A stretch of DNA of 64,000 nucleotides from Gossypium raimondii. Its lineage: Eukaryota; Streptophyta; Magnoliopsida; Malvales; Malvaceae. The stretch lies in contig NC_068566.1 in the NCBI RefSeq assembly GCF_025698545.1, positions 41,271,192 to 41,335,191 of the forward strand. Reading direction: 5' to 3'. Shown here piece by piece: positions 35,099 through 47,637 of the stretch; positions within the stretch are counted from its first letter, which is position 1; the number at the start of each line of letters is the position of its first letter. The translations under genes and the position numbers were made by a program. The notes below the pieces were generated by a model that saw only the letters and a program-made list of their open reading frames with translations, searched no databases and had not been told where the DNA came from.

Positions 35099-36500
35099 GA
35101 TTGTCCAAATATATTTGAATTTGGACATCCATTTGTCTATATTCATTCTAGATGTATTTTCAGTAAGTTTATATATATATTTTTAATTTTTTACAAAATA
35201 TCAAGTTATTTGTATTATTATTTTGAAATTAATATATATATAAATTAATAAAAATATAAAAAATTTATATAAAAATAATCCTAGATAAATGATTGTCTAG
35301 ATTAAAATGCATCTAAACAACCATTTAACAAGATTTATTGTAGAAGTGCTTTTAGTTATTTTATATATTTATATATACTTTTATAAGTTTATAAATTTTT
35401 TAATTTTTTTATTAATTTATATATTGTAATATTAAACGCTTTTATAATTTTTATTTATTTTTATTTTATATTTTTATAAATTTTATTTTATATATTGAAA
35501 ATAATAATAACTTAAAATTGATATTGTATAAAAACTAAAATTATATAAATTTACTGAAAATAAATCTAGAATGAATCTAGACATATGGGTGTCTAAATTC
35601 AGATGTACCCAGACAACCATTTGTCCAAGTTCATTCTAATGTGAAAAAAATATATTTTTATTAATTTGTTCTTTTTAAAAGATTTTTTAGTTTTTAATCT
35701 ATGCTCGTCATTTAGCATACTGAGAAACTACGATATGTCACCATCAAATTGGCTATCAGTGCGATGCCATCACAAACTAACGATGTGAGTGTAGAGGTAT
35801 CAACTTAGGTGAAAGAATATAAATTTAGATACCAACTAGGTCCAAAAAAAAATGTTTAAGTACTAACTATGTACTTTTAGACAATAAAAAATTATAATAT
35901 TATAAATATATAAAAAGAATCTAATAATGTCATATCCCAAAATTATGACTAGAAGAAATAAGGGTAAAATTTAGATTTTTAATGCATAAAAAAAAGGGTA
36001 AGTGAACTTAAATTGCCTTAAAAATTTATGTTGGTAAAAAATTAATAAGAATAGCCCAGTAGGCTTATTGGCAAGATGTTAAGCAAGCTAAAGGTTCTAG
36101 GTTTAAACTCTCTTAATCACACCTTTGTTGATTTTTTTAAATTCCCTTGATGCTTGGCCATAACTCTCAAAAACATTTTCTTCAAGATTTATGATAAAAA
36201 TGAGTCTTGGTTCAATAGTTAAGACTTAACATTCCCTTAAGTCTCAAATTCAATTTTTTTTGTGCACATTTAAGTTAAAATTTTTTATTTTTTTATTTTT
36301 ACCTCATAAGTATTGAATTTTCAAACTAACCTAGACCAAAAATTATTTTTTTAATTTAAATCAATCCTAATTCTAAATGAATACTTAAACCACAAGTTTA
36401 GTTACTAACAAAGCCTAAAAATATTCAGATACCAATTAGGTACAATTGAATAAGTATAAGGGACAAACTATGTATCAAGGTCATCGACCCCTAAAATGTA
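35099..36500. repeat. Right arm of the large inverted-repeat structure
   Basis: The arm is inverted relative to the left arm: 35570-35700 pairs with 27563-27690, 35720-35878 pairs with 22145-22303, and 36400-36500 pairs with the outermost left block near 22118-22200. Between 35880 and 36400 extra DNA separates the blocks. Sequence near 35100-35340 and 35570-35640 repeats the phrase gaatgaatct.gacaaatg in both orientations. Confidence 0.75.
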
Positions 36501-36596
36501 ATATTTATTCATAAGTATTGAATTTTCAAACTAACCTGCACCAAAAACTTTTTTTTAATTTAAATCAATCCTAATTCTAAATGAATACTTAAACCT
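36306..36596 (+). repeat. Pair of about 87-bp direct repeats
   Basis: Positions 36306-36392 and 36511-36596 are near-identical (both start cataagtattgaattttcaa). They bracket 36393-36510, which holds the outer end of the inverted-repeat arm. Confidence 0.88.
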
Positions 36597-36840
36597 ATTT
36601 CAAATAGGGAAAGAAAGTTTTATAAATAGTCAATCTTTTCAAAACCTAGATCTCTTATTTAGAAAAAAAATCAAGAAAAACTCTCAAGAATTCTCTCTTA
36701 TTTTTCATTGTCAAAACTACTTTATTCAATCAAGGATTTCAAGGTTTTCAAATTCGTCCCTCTCCTCCCAATAGATTGTCGATTTCTTCATCCACAAAAA
36801 TTTATAGTATGATAAATAAACCCGCAAACCCTATAAGAAC

Positions 36841-37010
36841 TGTTAGGCGAACCCTCATGTTATGTAGTATGATATAGTATGCGAACCCAACCCTCATGTT
36901 ATATAGTATGACATAGTATGTGAACCCCATGTTATATAATATGACATAGAATGCGAACCCTCACGTTCTATTGAATGACATAGTATGCAAACCCACATGT
37001 TATATAATAT
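36841..37010 (+). repeat. Minisatellite, about 35-41-bp unit
   Basis: Four to five imperfect units repeat the theme gaaccc..catgttatatagtatgacatagtatgc. Unit length varies from about 34 to 41 bp. Confidence 0.88.
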
Positions 37011-38844
37011 GTGATTTAATATGTGTGAGAACTATATGTGTGAATCATGTATTTTATGATTTTATAAAATTTATAAGTTTTCATGATTTTTTATATATTT
37101 TTATATCAATTTTAATATTTTTAATAATTATTTTTTATTTTAATATTTTGTATACTTTTCTACTTTTATAAGATTTTAATATTTATGGTTTTTACTTTTT
37201 ATAATATTTTAAGATTTTTATATGTTTTTAATAAAATTTTAAATATACTTTATTAATTTTATAAAAATATATATTTTAATAATATTGATAAGTTTTTATA
37301 TTTTATAATTTTTCAAGTTTATATAATTTTTTATTTTAATATTTTTATGGGAAAATATTATAGTAAACCACAAGTTGCCACGTGTCACCATCTGATTATT
37401 CTGTCAATTTATTTTAACAGTCAACATGGTCAATGATGAAAATCAGGAACTTAATTGATTTTTTTTGGTTAATGACAGGGACTTAATTGGGTGTGAATTT
37501 AATATTTGGGCTTAATTGATTTTTTTGCATTTTCTTATTTTTTTTACATATAAGTGTTTTTTTATCTTAAATAATAAATTATTTATTTAAATATTTATTA
37601 AAATTATAAAATAGATTTATGGAAAATAATAATATTTTTATTATAAAAATAAAATTGTGAAATTATTTTTATGTAATTACAAAATTAATAATTTTTAAAT
37701 TAAGTGAAAAATCTAAAACTACAATTTATCTTGACTTTTTTATCAATAAGATTTCACTTTCTGCTATTGTAGAAATAGAATCTCAACAATTCATTCGATA
37801 AATATCTTTTTACTTAAAAAAAATAAAGGCATAAAATAATTGAGAAACTAGTTTGCATTCCCTCTGGTGCACATATTGATAGTGTATATAATTTAAATTT
37901 TAAATTAATTATAATATGAAGGTATTTAGTGTATTATATTATTATAGTTTTACAAAATCGTATTTATTTTCATATAAAATCAAATAAACATCCTATAATA
38001 ATTTAACAACATTTTAAGAATATTATTTTGATATAAAAATAAAAAAGAGGATTTTTATCATTAATAACATTATGTAATATAAAGTTATATTTAATAAAAT
38101 AATTAAATATGACACTCTATAAAAATTTAAAATTATGGACAATATTATTCATTTATAATTGGGAAATAAATTGGACAAATGTGTATACATATTTTTAGGA
38201 AAATGTACATTTTACATTAGTTTAATGCATTTAAGGTCTAAACTTGTTGAAATTAAAATCAATTGAATGTAAAATGATATTTTATTTTTAAATAATTATA
38301 TGTTAAAATACTAAGATTTAATAAAACTTTTTAATATTAATATTTAATACATTTTTAATATATTTAAATTTCACAATTATTCTCATACACTTTTAATTCA
38401 AATATTATAACATTTCGTATTAGTTTTAAAATAAATGTAAAAATTAGATGAAATTTAGAAATAGTAATAATTAATTAAATTAAATTGTGAGATATGTGAA
38501 ATACAGAGGACTAATGGTGTAAATTAAAAGGCAGATACATCCATTATACAAATTGATTGAAAATATAAATGGTATAAATGTTATATTTATTTGTTTTTCT
38601 CATTTCTTGAGTCCTTTTTTTAAAAAAAACATTTTCTTGATAAAATAATTACACATAATCAACCCAAAATTATTAAAGATTTATTTAAGCTTACCCATTC
38701 TGAAAAGAATTGTTTAATCAATTCTTTCTTAAAATTAAGTTTTATTTTGTGAAAATATATTGCATGTTTACTATTACTCATTTTACCATACATTTTTTCT
38801 TATGTAAACATAAATTACAATTTATTAATATATAAAGGCATAAC
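37011..38844. other. AT-rich intergenic DNA
   Basis: Long A/T runs and low-complexity stretches dominate. The part near 37365-37545 (ccacaagttgccacgtgtca and gggacttaattgggtgtg) looks like a decayed inverted-repeat element end. I see no gene. Confidence 0.5.
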
Positions 38845-39285
38845 GATTTATTTGTCCCTTTAATTTTACAAAAAATTATTTTAGTCATTCATTTAAATCT
38901 TTTATCTTTTTAGCTCCTAAACTAATCACCTCAAAATAGACGGAAAAGTTAACGTTTTTTTAATTTTGATTATGTGGCATACACGTTAACTTATGTCAGC
39001 ATTTAACTAGTTTTTTATTTTAAATTTTAAAAATTTTAAAAATTTTAAAAATTCAAAAATTATAAAATTTATTTTAAAATTTCAAAAAATTAAATATTAA
39101 TATGTCATATACGTGGTAATCCATGTGTATGCCATGTAGCAAAGTTAACAAAATTTAACTTTTTCATCTATTTTAGGGTGATTTGACAAAAAATGCAATG
39201 TTAACGACTAAAGAGGTGAAAATTTAAATGGAGGACTGAAATGACTTTTTTTTTTTTAAGTTGGAGGACCAAAAATTTATTATGT
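38845..39285. mobile_element. MITE, family M (copy 1)
   Basis: The ends are long inverted repeats: the left part (ttatttgtcccttt, then taatcacctcaaaatagacg) matches the reverse complement of the right part (ttagggtgatttgac, then ggaggaccaaaaattta). The middle carries gtggcatacac/gtgtatgccat inverted motifs. A second copy with the same layout is at 50844-51331. There is no coding capacity. Confidence 0.85.
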
Positions 39286-39684
39286 GATATATAAATTACA
39301 TAGTTTGCTAGATAATGATGGCACCCTGAAATGAAAAGGAAGCTATAAATATGAATAACATAAATAACGTAAATTGTTAATATTAATTATTTTTAACTTA
39401 CATGGTTTTAAAAATCATAATATACCTAACAATTTTTTTTATTTCCCCCTCTTCCTCGTCTTTTTCCTTCTCCTTTTTCTAGTATTTTCTTTTGTTAATT
39501 GCAACATACGTCCCCGTATTATAGTCCATATTCGATTTTCACTCTGTCCTACTCATGAACATGGATTTCGTCAACAAGCCACACTTATATATAACAGAGA
39601 AAGAAAAGTGTAAGAAAATATCTATAAACAAAGCTTATATATATATTAGAAGCTAAGAGGAGCTCGAATTCATATTCTCCTCAA

Positions 39685-41651
39685 TCAGTCACAAAGAAGT
39701 TCATCTAAAAGCCCATCGAAAACCAACTCTTGAAGCTCAAGTGCCACAAAGTCATCTTCACCTTGAAGGAACATCCAAGCATCTTTCTCCATATCTCGAC
39801 CCACAATATCATCCAACGACCCATCATGTTCCTGTTGAAACCCCATGTTCCCACTGACGTATCTCCACACCTCTTGAAGAAGAACAGCGTTTCCTTTAAA
39901 CATTAAACCAATGCCACGGTTAAAGGGCTTGGGGAATTTATGAACACATGCTTTTTCACTCATCCCCACGAGTGCCTCATTAACTAGATCAAAAACAAGC
40001 TGGTGATCATCAATGGAGCAATGTTTAAGTTCAGGGTGCAGCAATGTCTCCAGTTGCTTGAACAGCAAAGGGTTCAATGGTTGGTGTGGTGAGTACCATG
40101 GATGGAGGCATTGGTTTTGTAGCAAACCTGATAGCTCCAGAATATCTCTAACGTAATTGTAACATAAATCAACCTCTTGTTCTCTGCTTGGATTGTCTTC
40201 ACAAACACGCTCTTGTTCTTGGTGAGGACTGGTTTCCTCCATTGCTAAGTCACATGGTTTAGCAATGTTTTCATCATTTGTTTCCATTGATAAACAAGTT
40301 GAACTAAAATTATCATGGTTATTTATTTCTCTCATGTTCTCCTGCAATTCAGCTTCTATAACAACTTCCACTAGTTCAAACTTATCTATACCTTCACCAA
40401 TACTGATTGATTTTGGTCTATTATGTGCACCATGCTTGAAAGATTCCGTGTATCGATCTAATGACTCGTTTATCAACTTCGTTCTGCTCATCCTATTGAG
40501 TCCACCATTGTTGATATCAAGATCAGTACCATCTTCATTTATAGAAGCTTGAATGGTGTGGTTAGTACCCTTTTTGCTTTCCTTGATGGCCTGCTTAATT
40601 CTCTGCTTAAAATCCTTGAGTCGATTCATAATGAAACGGTTCCGCTTTTGAGAATCAGATCCCTGGGATGATTGAGTACCAGCAACTTGTTTTTTTTCTC
40701 CTTTTCTGAATGACCAAACTTCCTTCTGCTTATGCTCGAGTGTACTAAACTGCAGATATCGAGTTCGTGGTGAATCAGACGTTTTCCCTTCTGCTGGAGA
40801 CGAAGTCGAGCTCATACCAGAGGTGTCAGTTCTCATATTGATGAGAATAATTGGATTAATCCAACCAAAACCGAAACCTGAATGTTCCAAATGATGGGTT
40901 GAATACATTTGCAGTAACTCTGGTCTTGCTGAAAACGCCTTTGTGGAGGTTTTATTTGAGCCTTTGTTGATGGATAGACTTGTTTTTCTTGTTTGCTGTG
41001 GAACCTGTAAAATCAGGTAACTCCATTGATGTTTCATTGCATGATAAAACAAAAACTATAATGTAAACTTACTTGGAAGTGGTCAACCTCAGCATGTAAC
41101 AATCCTTGGGTTTCAATGACTTCACGTTCCATGGAAATAGTTCGTGGATTTGCACAGCCTGCAATCGAAATAGCCTAAATTAAACCATAGAAACCAATCA
41201 TTTTGCAGCTTCAGAAGAGAATTTTCGCTCGGACTCAAGTGACAGTATCGAATATGAGGTATGCACTAAACATGAGTGCTTCGCATGAAGTCTTCTTGCT
41301 TATGAGCCAATATAAAAAGCCAAAAGGGTCGTATGGCAGTCCCTATAAATCTTTGACTACATAATTTAAGTATGAATTATATGTGATTTTGATGGTAAGA
41401 AATTGATTTATGTGTTAACATGCTAAGATGAAATTGCAAAAGGAAAATATTGATGTAGTATCAAAAGATGAGACAAGCCTGATATTTTGCTTACATCTGA
41501 CATGTCTTCCCCTGTTGTACTTTCTGTATGGGAACATCTTTTTGACATTATACCAATGATGATAATCAAATATGGCCCCCATGCAACCAGGATGGTGGTG
41601 ATGATAACTCCCAAATTCAACATCATCATCATTATCAATTTCCCTTCCCAT
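39685..41651 (-). CDS. DUF4378-domain protein, TON1-recruiting-motif (TRM32-like) family
   Basis: Three exons (41651-41495, 41158-41073, 41004-39685) join in frame to give 520 residues. The N-terminus has the conserved HPGCMGAIFDYHHWYNVKK segment seen in this plant family, after a His run. The middle is polar, with a basic KDFKQRIKQAIKESKK stretch. The C-terminal 160 residues are a DUF4378 domain (YVRDILELSGL, LHPWYSPHQPLNPLLFKQLE, DFVALELQELVFDGLLDELL). TRM proteins bind TON1 and help organise cortical microtubules; whether this member does so is inference from the family. An upstream in-frame ATG at 41669 would add six residues. Splice sites were chosen by eye. Confidence 0.87.
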
Positions 41652-43204
41652 ATTGAAACACGACAGCAAATGGATCCCTTAAAATGCCTTCAATCCTCTT
41701 TTAAAACCTGATATATAATAATTCAATTACTACCATGAAACAAGAGATGGAAGGGTATGGAAATTGTTTTCCATATTTATACCTGTTAAACAAAGTTGAA
41801 ACATCAGATAAAAATTTATTAAAAACAACTGTTCTTTCAATGAATTTATGCATCAAAACAGCAATAACATAAATACCAGATGTAAAATAAAACGCATTAA
41901 AGCATCAAAAAGCTTAAAGAATCAATAAACATATGAACAAAGAAGAGAAGAAGAAATAGTATGTGAAGGCACACAGTTTAGCAGGCAGGACAAGATTGGT
42001 CCACTGTTTTTGGTTTTAGGCAAAGATTAGTCCAAAGTTAATATAAAAGGGTCAAACGTGCATGAAGTAAGCAATGGGATAACATTAGCTGACCAACCAT
42101 TATAACAATAATATTAAAATCAAGAGTAGATAATGTTAAGTTCCCACTTTCTGCAGATTACCCACTCTTTTACCACTCAAAATGATTCGCTTAATTTTAG
42201 TTACAAAACATACAGGCATGATGTGTTTTGTTTACTTAATTTTTGTTTTATGCATGCATGATGTATTTAGTGGTTGATAGTATGAAAAGATGAGAGGGTA
42301 GGGTCAGTAGTGAGTCATGTCAATGGAGGATATTTAATACAATTCTTCCTTTTTCTTAGAAACAGTTTGAATTAAAAATGGAAATCTAATCTAACACTTC
42401 ATTTGGGTTAGGGTGGTTTCTAGGACTATATTTCATCACTTTCTTTGCAAACATTGAAAGAGTTATTCACGAATCCAATTATCAATTTTTTAAATAAATT
42501 GATCCAATCCAATTCTACTACAAATTATTAAAATCTTAATTTATTTGTGTGCAACATTGGGAGATAGAGTAAAAATTTAAAAGTTTTTCTATACATTTTA
42601 TACCTTTAGAATTTAATTCCTCTATTTTTACTTTTAGGAATTTAGTCTTTCAGATTTGATTGTTATCATCATTAAATTTTTTTTATAAATTCACGGTATG
42701 TCATTTTAAAATTAAAAAAAATCACTTAATAATCATGTAACAAAAAATAATATTGAAAATGTCAAAGTGGATTTTTTAAAAAACCCATAGTAGATGGGCC
42801 AAAACTGAAATTTGACCATTATTTTATAATTAAAAAAAGGCAAAACAAACCCAAAAGAAATTAGAAGTCAAGTAACATTTTATTCGAAAATTTAACTATA
42901 TTAATTATGAAGTAACTAATAAAAAGCAAAGAATCAAATTATATTAGAAATTAAAATATAAAAATAAATTTCAAGTTTAGGTATAACAGAAGGACCAAAA
43001 TGGAATTTAACCAAATTTATAATCTATAACATAATTAAAATCAGGATAAATTTGATACTGTAGAAGTCCTATATTGTATGCATGACACGTCTACAAATGG
43101 CAAAAGAAGTATTCTAATTATATAAACTAGTAAGATATCCTTCCTCCCTTCAAGTTCATGATTTATTGTTTTATAATTAAATGTTTGGCTAATTTATCTG
43201 CATA
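41652..43204. other. TRM-like promoter region and AT-rich DNA
   Basis: The first 300-400 bp should hold the 5' leader and promoter of the TRM-like gene. Near 42560-42840 there are phrases typical of decayed inverted-repeat elements (tttaggaatttagtcttt and aacccatagtagatgggcc). No gene is visible. Confidence 0.45.
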
Positions 43205-44490
43205 TGTTGACAAAAAAAGGAAAATTTGAGAAACTGTGTTGTTTTTATTTATTTAAAATTTATCAATTTATGTTGTTTTTGGATAGAGGAAGGAAAACGT
43301 GTCTTTCAATACGCACTTTTAGTCACATCAATTAAAAGCACCTTCTATAATATGTGTTTTATTGAAAATTGGTAAATTAGATTTTTGATTAGTTGATTAA
43401 ACGTTAGTGATTTTGTTCTTGAGTTTTAGGTTCGATTCTTCATCTACTCACATTTGTATTTTTATTTCATGTTGTTTTAAGTTTTTTTTAAATTAATGTT
43501 TTTCACACATTAGCTTTTTTGGTCGGACGGTTAGATAATTATAATTTCATTCTTAAGTCTTAAGTTCAATTCTTTTATAAGCATTTTATAATATGTATTT
43601 CTATTTCATGCTGTTTCAAGTTTATAATTAATAAATATATTATTTTCAAGCTTTTAATTTTAATTCATATTTTAATTAAAACTTTTTATTTATAAAATAA
43701 AATAAATATTTCAAATATAATTTCTTTTAGTAAATATCATTTTATATGTGTAATATTTATCTTCCAATCTATATCATGAGTGTAGTAAATTGACATATTA
43801 TATGTTTTTGTAAGTGTATTTGAAATAATTATTTGATTTTATAATATTAGAAATCAACATAACCCACAATATAGGTGGAGAAAATAAATATTATATATAA
43901 ATAAAAATATATCTAAAGAATTAGTTAATTTTGAAAAAATAATTATATATTTACTACTTGATTTTATAAATAAAAGAGAGATGAATTAAAAATAAAAACT
44001 TGAAAATAATATATTTATTAACTATAAACATTAATTAAAAATAATAATAAAACTTTAAACAACATGAAATAAAAATACATATTAAAATGCTTATAAAAGG
44101 AATCAAACTTAAGACTCAAGAATGAAATCACAATTATTTAACCATCTAGAGCTAATGTGTTAAAAATATTAATTAAAAATTAAAAAAAAGCTTAAAAACA
44201 ACATAAAATAAAAAATATAAATGTGAGTAGGAGGGAATTGAACCCGAGACTTAAGGACAATACCACTAACATTTAACTATATGACTAAAAGAGTTGATTT
44301 GTTAAATTTTAGTGAAAACGTGTCTAGTAAGACGCGTTTTCAACTAACGTGACTAAAAGTGCGCCCTTTAGGATGCGTTTTCACTGACACCACAATAAAA
44401 ATGCACTTTATAAGGTGCATTTTCCTTTCTCTCTCTAAAAACAAGGATTAAATTAGCACAATTTCTCAAATTTTCTTTTTTCTTTTTAGC
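43205..44490. mobile_element. Inverted-repeat element with about 450-bp arms
   Basis: The left arm (about 43210-43670) and the right arm (about 43980-44490) are inverted copies. For example ggaaaatttgagaaactgtg at 43218 pairs with cacaatttctcaaattttc at 44459, and cattcttaagtcttaagttc at 43550 pairs with the segment at 44107. The right arm also carries variants of aacgtgtct...aagacgcgttttc. Flanks gcatatgtt and gcatatact may be a diverged 9-bp target duplication. There is no transposase. Confidence 0.8.
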
Positions 44491-45005
44491 ATATACTCAA
44501 AAATTAGCCTTAAATGTTTTATACTCCTATCAATTAAATTATAAATATATTTTGAAAAATAATTGAATTACTTAGAATAAATGCTCAGTTATATGTGCCG
44601 CATAGAATAATTATAAATATTTAAAAGAATTTAAAAATAACAAAAAAGATTTATTGAACAACCAAACGAAGAATTTAATAATGTATTAAAGAAAAAACTT
44701 AATCATAATGAAACAAATATCTTTAATCAAAATTGAAAATTTAGGTCCAATTGTTATGGTTAAATTTTTTGTTAAATTCGTTATAGTGATATTTTATTTT
44801 AAAATATATATATATAATTCACTTGATAACCATGTAATAAGAAAATAACATTGCAATGAATCAATTTAATTTAATAAAAATTTCAATAGTGATAAAAATT
44901 CATAAAATTCATGTAAACATTTTAATCTAAATAAAGTACATAGATTATCTAACGACATTATACGTGTTGAGGTGTCAATTTATGTCAAATATAAAAGTTT
45001 AAAAT

Positions 45006-45510
45006 TGCGTGTAGTTTAGAGATCGAAATTGAAATTCAACATTTTGTATATAATCTAAAACAATAAAGGAATCAGGATTGAAATTTAATAATTATGTTAA
45101 TAAGGTAAAAAGAAAAGAAAAAATTTTATGACTCGTGTCAAAGAAGGCTTAGAGAATTTCAATGGTTTTAATAATTTTTAAAATTTACGTAAATATTTTA
45201 ATTACAGCAAAGTATTTAGATTAACTAATAATATAATAAATATTGATGTATTAAATTCTGTCAAAAAGAGAGTACAAAGATTGAACGTTAAATTTAAATG
45301 CAATAAATTAAAATTTGACCATTTTATATAATCTAATATAATAGAAGGATTAGAATTGAAAATTAACTATTATTTAAAAAAAAGACCATGTGAAGTCATA
45401 AAGTAATATACGGATCGAAATTAAAATTTAATATTTTATATAATTTAAAATAATAGAAAGATTAAAATTGAAAATTAACTGTTATATTAAAAAGAAAGAC
45501 CATTCACATG
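45006..45510 (+). repeat. Imperfect about 95-bp repeats
   Basis: The theme tttatataatctaaaataatag...gaaaattaactattat, followed by an A-rich run and agacc, appears about three times (near 45030, 45320 and 45430). Confidence 0.65.
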
Positions 45511-45936
45511 TGTTAAAAGAAGGAAGGTCTTAGGACTTCCTTTTATGTATAATAGCATATATCTTTAATGATATGTATATTTATCTAAGTGAATTTTATT
45601 TCTTTTTATTTTATTTTATTATTGTAACAATTTGAATAACTCTAAATTTATTTATTTAAAATATTGTAATTTAAAATAATATTGAAATAATTTGTTATAA
45701 TGATCAATTTGATATCGTGAGTTAAACATACATCAACTTAATCAATGAAATTATAAAAATAAAAATATTAAATAAAAATTACCTTTCGAATTTTCCGGCC
45801 ACCGTACACGGCGGACTGCGCGGTGGCGACCGGTCGGAATTCCACCGGAGATCAGAGAGTGAGAGAGAGCAGAGAAAGCTCTCACAAACTTTTAAAAAAA
45901 GAATGGACAGAATTTTTTTTTTAACAAAAAAATTAG

Positions 45937-46005
45937 CTTTTATAGCGGTTCAAAACGACGCCGTTTTGAGCCCCAAGCCCAGGCACCAAAACGGCGTCGT
46001 TTTGG
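45937..46005 (-). promoter_or_regulatory. LTR promoter: inverted 18-mers and TATA box
   Basis: CAAAACGACGCCGTTTTG at 45951-45968 and its exact reverse complement at 45987-46004 are separated by 18 bp. A TATA box (TATAAAAG on the minus strand, 45944-45937) lies just downstream in LTR orientation. Confidence 0.65.
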
Positions 46006-46498
46006 ATTTGACCCGATCCGCCCGACCCGCTCCAGGCCAAGATCCGCGTGTTTTCGAGAGGAAGGGATAATTTCGCATTTAGCCCTTCCGATTTTAAATA
46101 ATTTTGTGATCAAGTTCTTTTCATTTTTTAATTTCGCCCTATAATTTATTTTTATTTACAATCTAGTCCACTTTGAAACGCAGTATTTTGGAGGGCGGGA
46201 ATATTTCCATTTTGGTCCCTTCATTTTTACGTGTGTCACATTTGGGCCCCGATTCGTTTTTTCTCTTTTTAAATTTGGATCTTTAATTTTTTTTATTTCA
46301 ACTTAGTCCCTTTTGCGTTTTTTTAATTTGATTTCATTTTAATACATTTTTCATTTATTATCAATTCTTTTATATTTATATCTATATATATATATATATA
46401 CTTACATTTTCATAATATTTATATATGTACACGTATATTTTTTTATAACTTATTTAATATATACTTACATACTTATATTTTATATATTTTATATTATA

Positions 46499-46508
46499 TA
46501 TATATATA

Positions 46509-46543
<35 letters not shown>
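46499..46543. repeat. (TA)n microsatellite in the family A LTR
   Basis: This is a broken run of TA dinucleotides. A similar run occurs at 49159-49203 in family A copy 3 and a shorter one at about 23270-23288 in copy 1, so TA-rich tracts are a feature of this LTR. Confidence 0.85.
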
Positions 46544-46975
46544 AATTACATTTTCCTGAATATACATACATACTTATATGTTTTATATAAATTTTATATA
46601 CATATTCGTGTATATATATATATGCTTACACAAACTTTTATATTTAATAACTTTAAATCATATATATATATATTTTCATACTTTTTATTTTTATGTATAT
46701 ACATACATGTATATTTCCTTATATAAACATACATATTTTTCATATTTTATAATTTTCATATATTTTCCTTTATTTTTTATGTTCATTTATGTATTTATTT
46801 ATATGTCCATGTTTATGCTTTAGTTTATTTATTTATTTATTTATTTGCTATGGTATATGCATGATTGATTTATTTTATTATTCGTTTTTGTTCATTTTTT
46901 ATTCACATTATCATGTTTATTATTCCATTATGCATATAAATATCATATTTCAAAAAAAGGAAAATATTTCTAATT

Positions 46976-47300
46976 GAGGCAATATTTAGCGTTTGGGAAA
47001 TTCGAGAAAACATGCCCTAAGGTGCTGGGTGTCGATTTTTCTCGTTCAACCAAATAGCTTAATATCCTTTTAAAAAATTTTAAAATAAGGCAATGTTTTG
47101 CGTTTGGAAATTCGAGAAAACATGCCCTAAGGTGTTGGGTGTCGATTTTTCTCATTCAAGCAAATTGCTAAATATCCTTTTAAAAATTCTCAAATAAGGC
47201 AATGTTTTGCGTTTGGAAATTCGAGGAACGTGCCCTAATGTGCTGGGTTTCGATTTCTCGTTTAACCAAATAGCCAAATATCCTTTTGAATTTCAATCCA
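46976..47300 (-). repeat. Three tandem subrepeats (about 108 bp) in the LTR
   Basis: Units start near 46976, 47093 and 47195 and share aaggcaatgttttgcgtttgg and the phrase tgccctaaggtgttgggtgt. Diverged forms of the phrase recur in family A copies 1 and 3. Confidence 0.88.
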
Positions 47301-47637
47301 TGTCATCCGAGTTTTTTTTTAAGGATCGTATTTTAAATTTCTTTAAAGTTTTCAGTTTTTCGACACTAAGATATTAAGTAATCAACTAGGTACCAATTTT
47401 AGGCGTATCGAGTGTGCTAATCCTTCCTCGTGCGTAACCGACTCCCGAACCCGTTTTTCTGAATTTTGTGGACCAAACTCGTTGTTTTAATAAAATTAAA
47501 TTATTTATTAAAAACAACCATTTTTCAAGGTGATCCGATCACACCTCGTCAAAAAAGATCGGTGGCGACTCCCATTTTCGTTTTCATTTTCCAAAACCCA
47601 AGTCGACCCCGTTTTTCATCAAAAAATGGTGTCAACA

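Larger units (their letters stand above)
45770..47637 (-). mobile_element. Gypsy-type LTR, family A copy 2, truncated
   Basis: In minus orientation the LTR starts TGTTGACACC (complement at 47637-47628) and runs down to about 45770, where similarity ends before the expected TTCTACA terminus. It shares with copy 1 the TATA box (TATAAAAG, complement at 45937-45944), paired CGTCGTTTT motifs (45951-46005) and internal subrepeats. No internal coding domain is present. Copies differ widely in sequence, so they are old. Confidence 0.85.

Noticed and set aside
36841..37010. CRISPR-like array
   Set aside because: The units vary in length without unique spacers and this is plant nuclear DNA; it is a minisatellite.
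42570..42850. Possible relative of the 52403-52744 MITE
   Set aside because: Only the left-hand phrases match; I could not find matching right terminus or target duplication.
46578..46977. Open frames rich in Tyr, Ile and Phe
   Set aside because: They are translations of TA-rich low-complexity LTR sequence.
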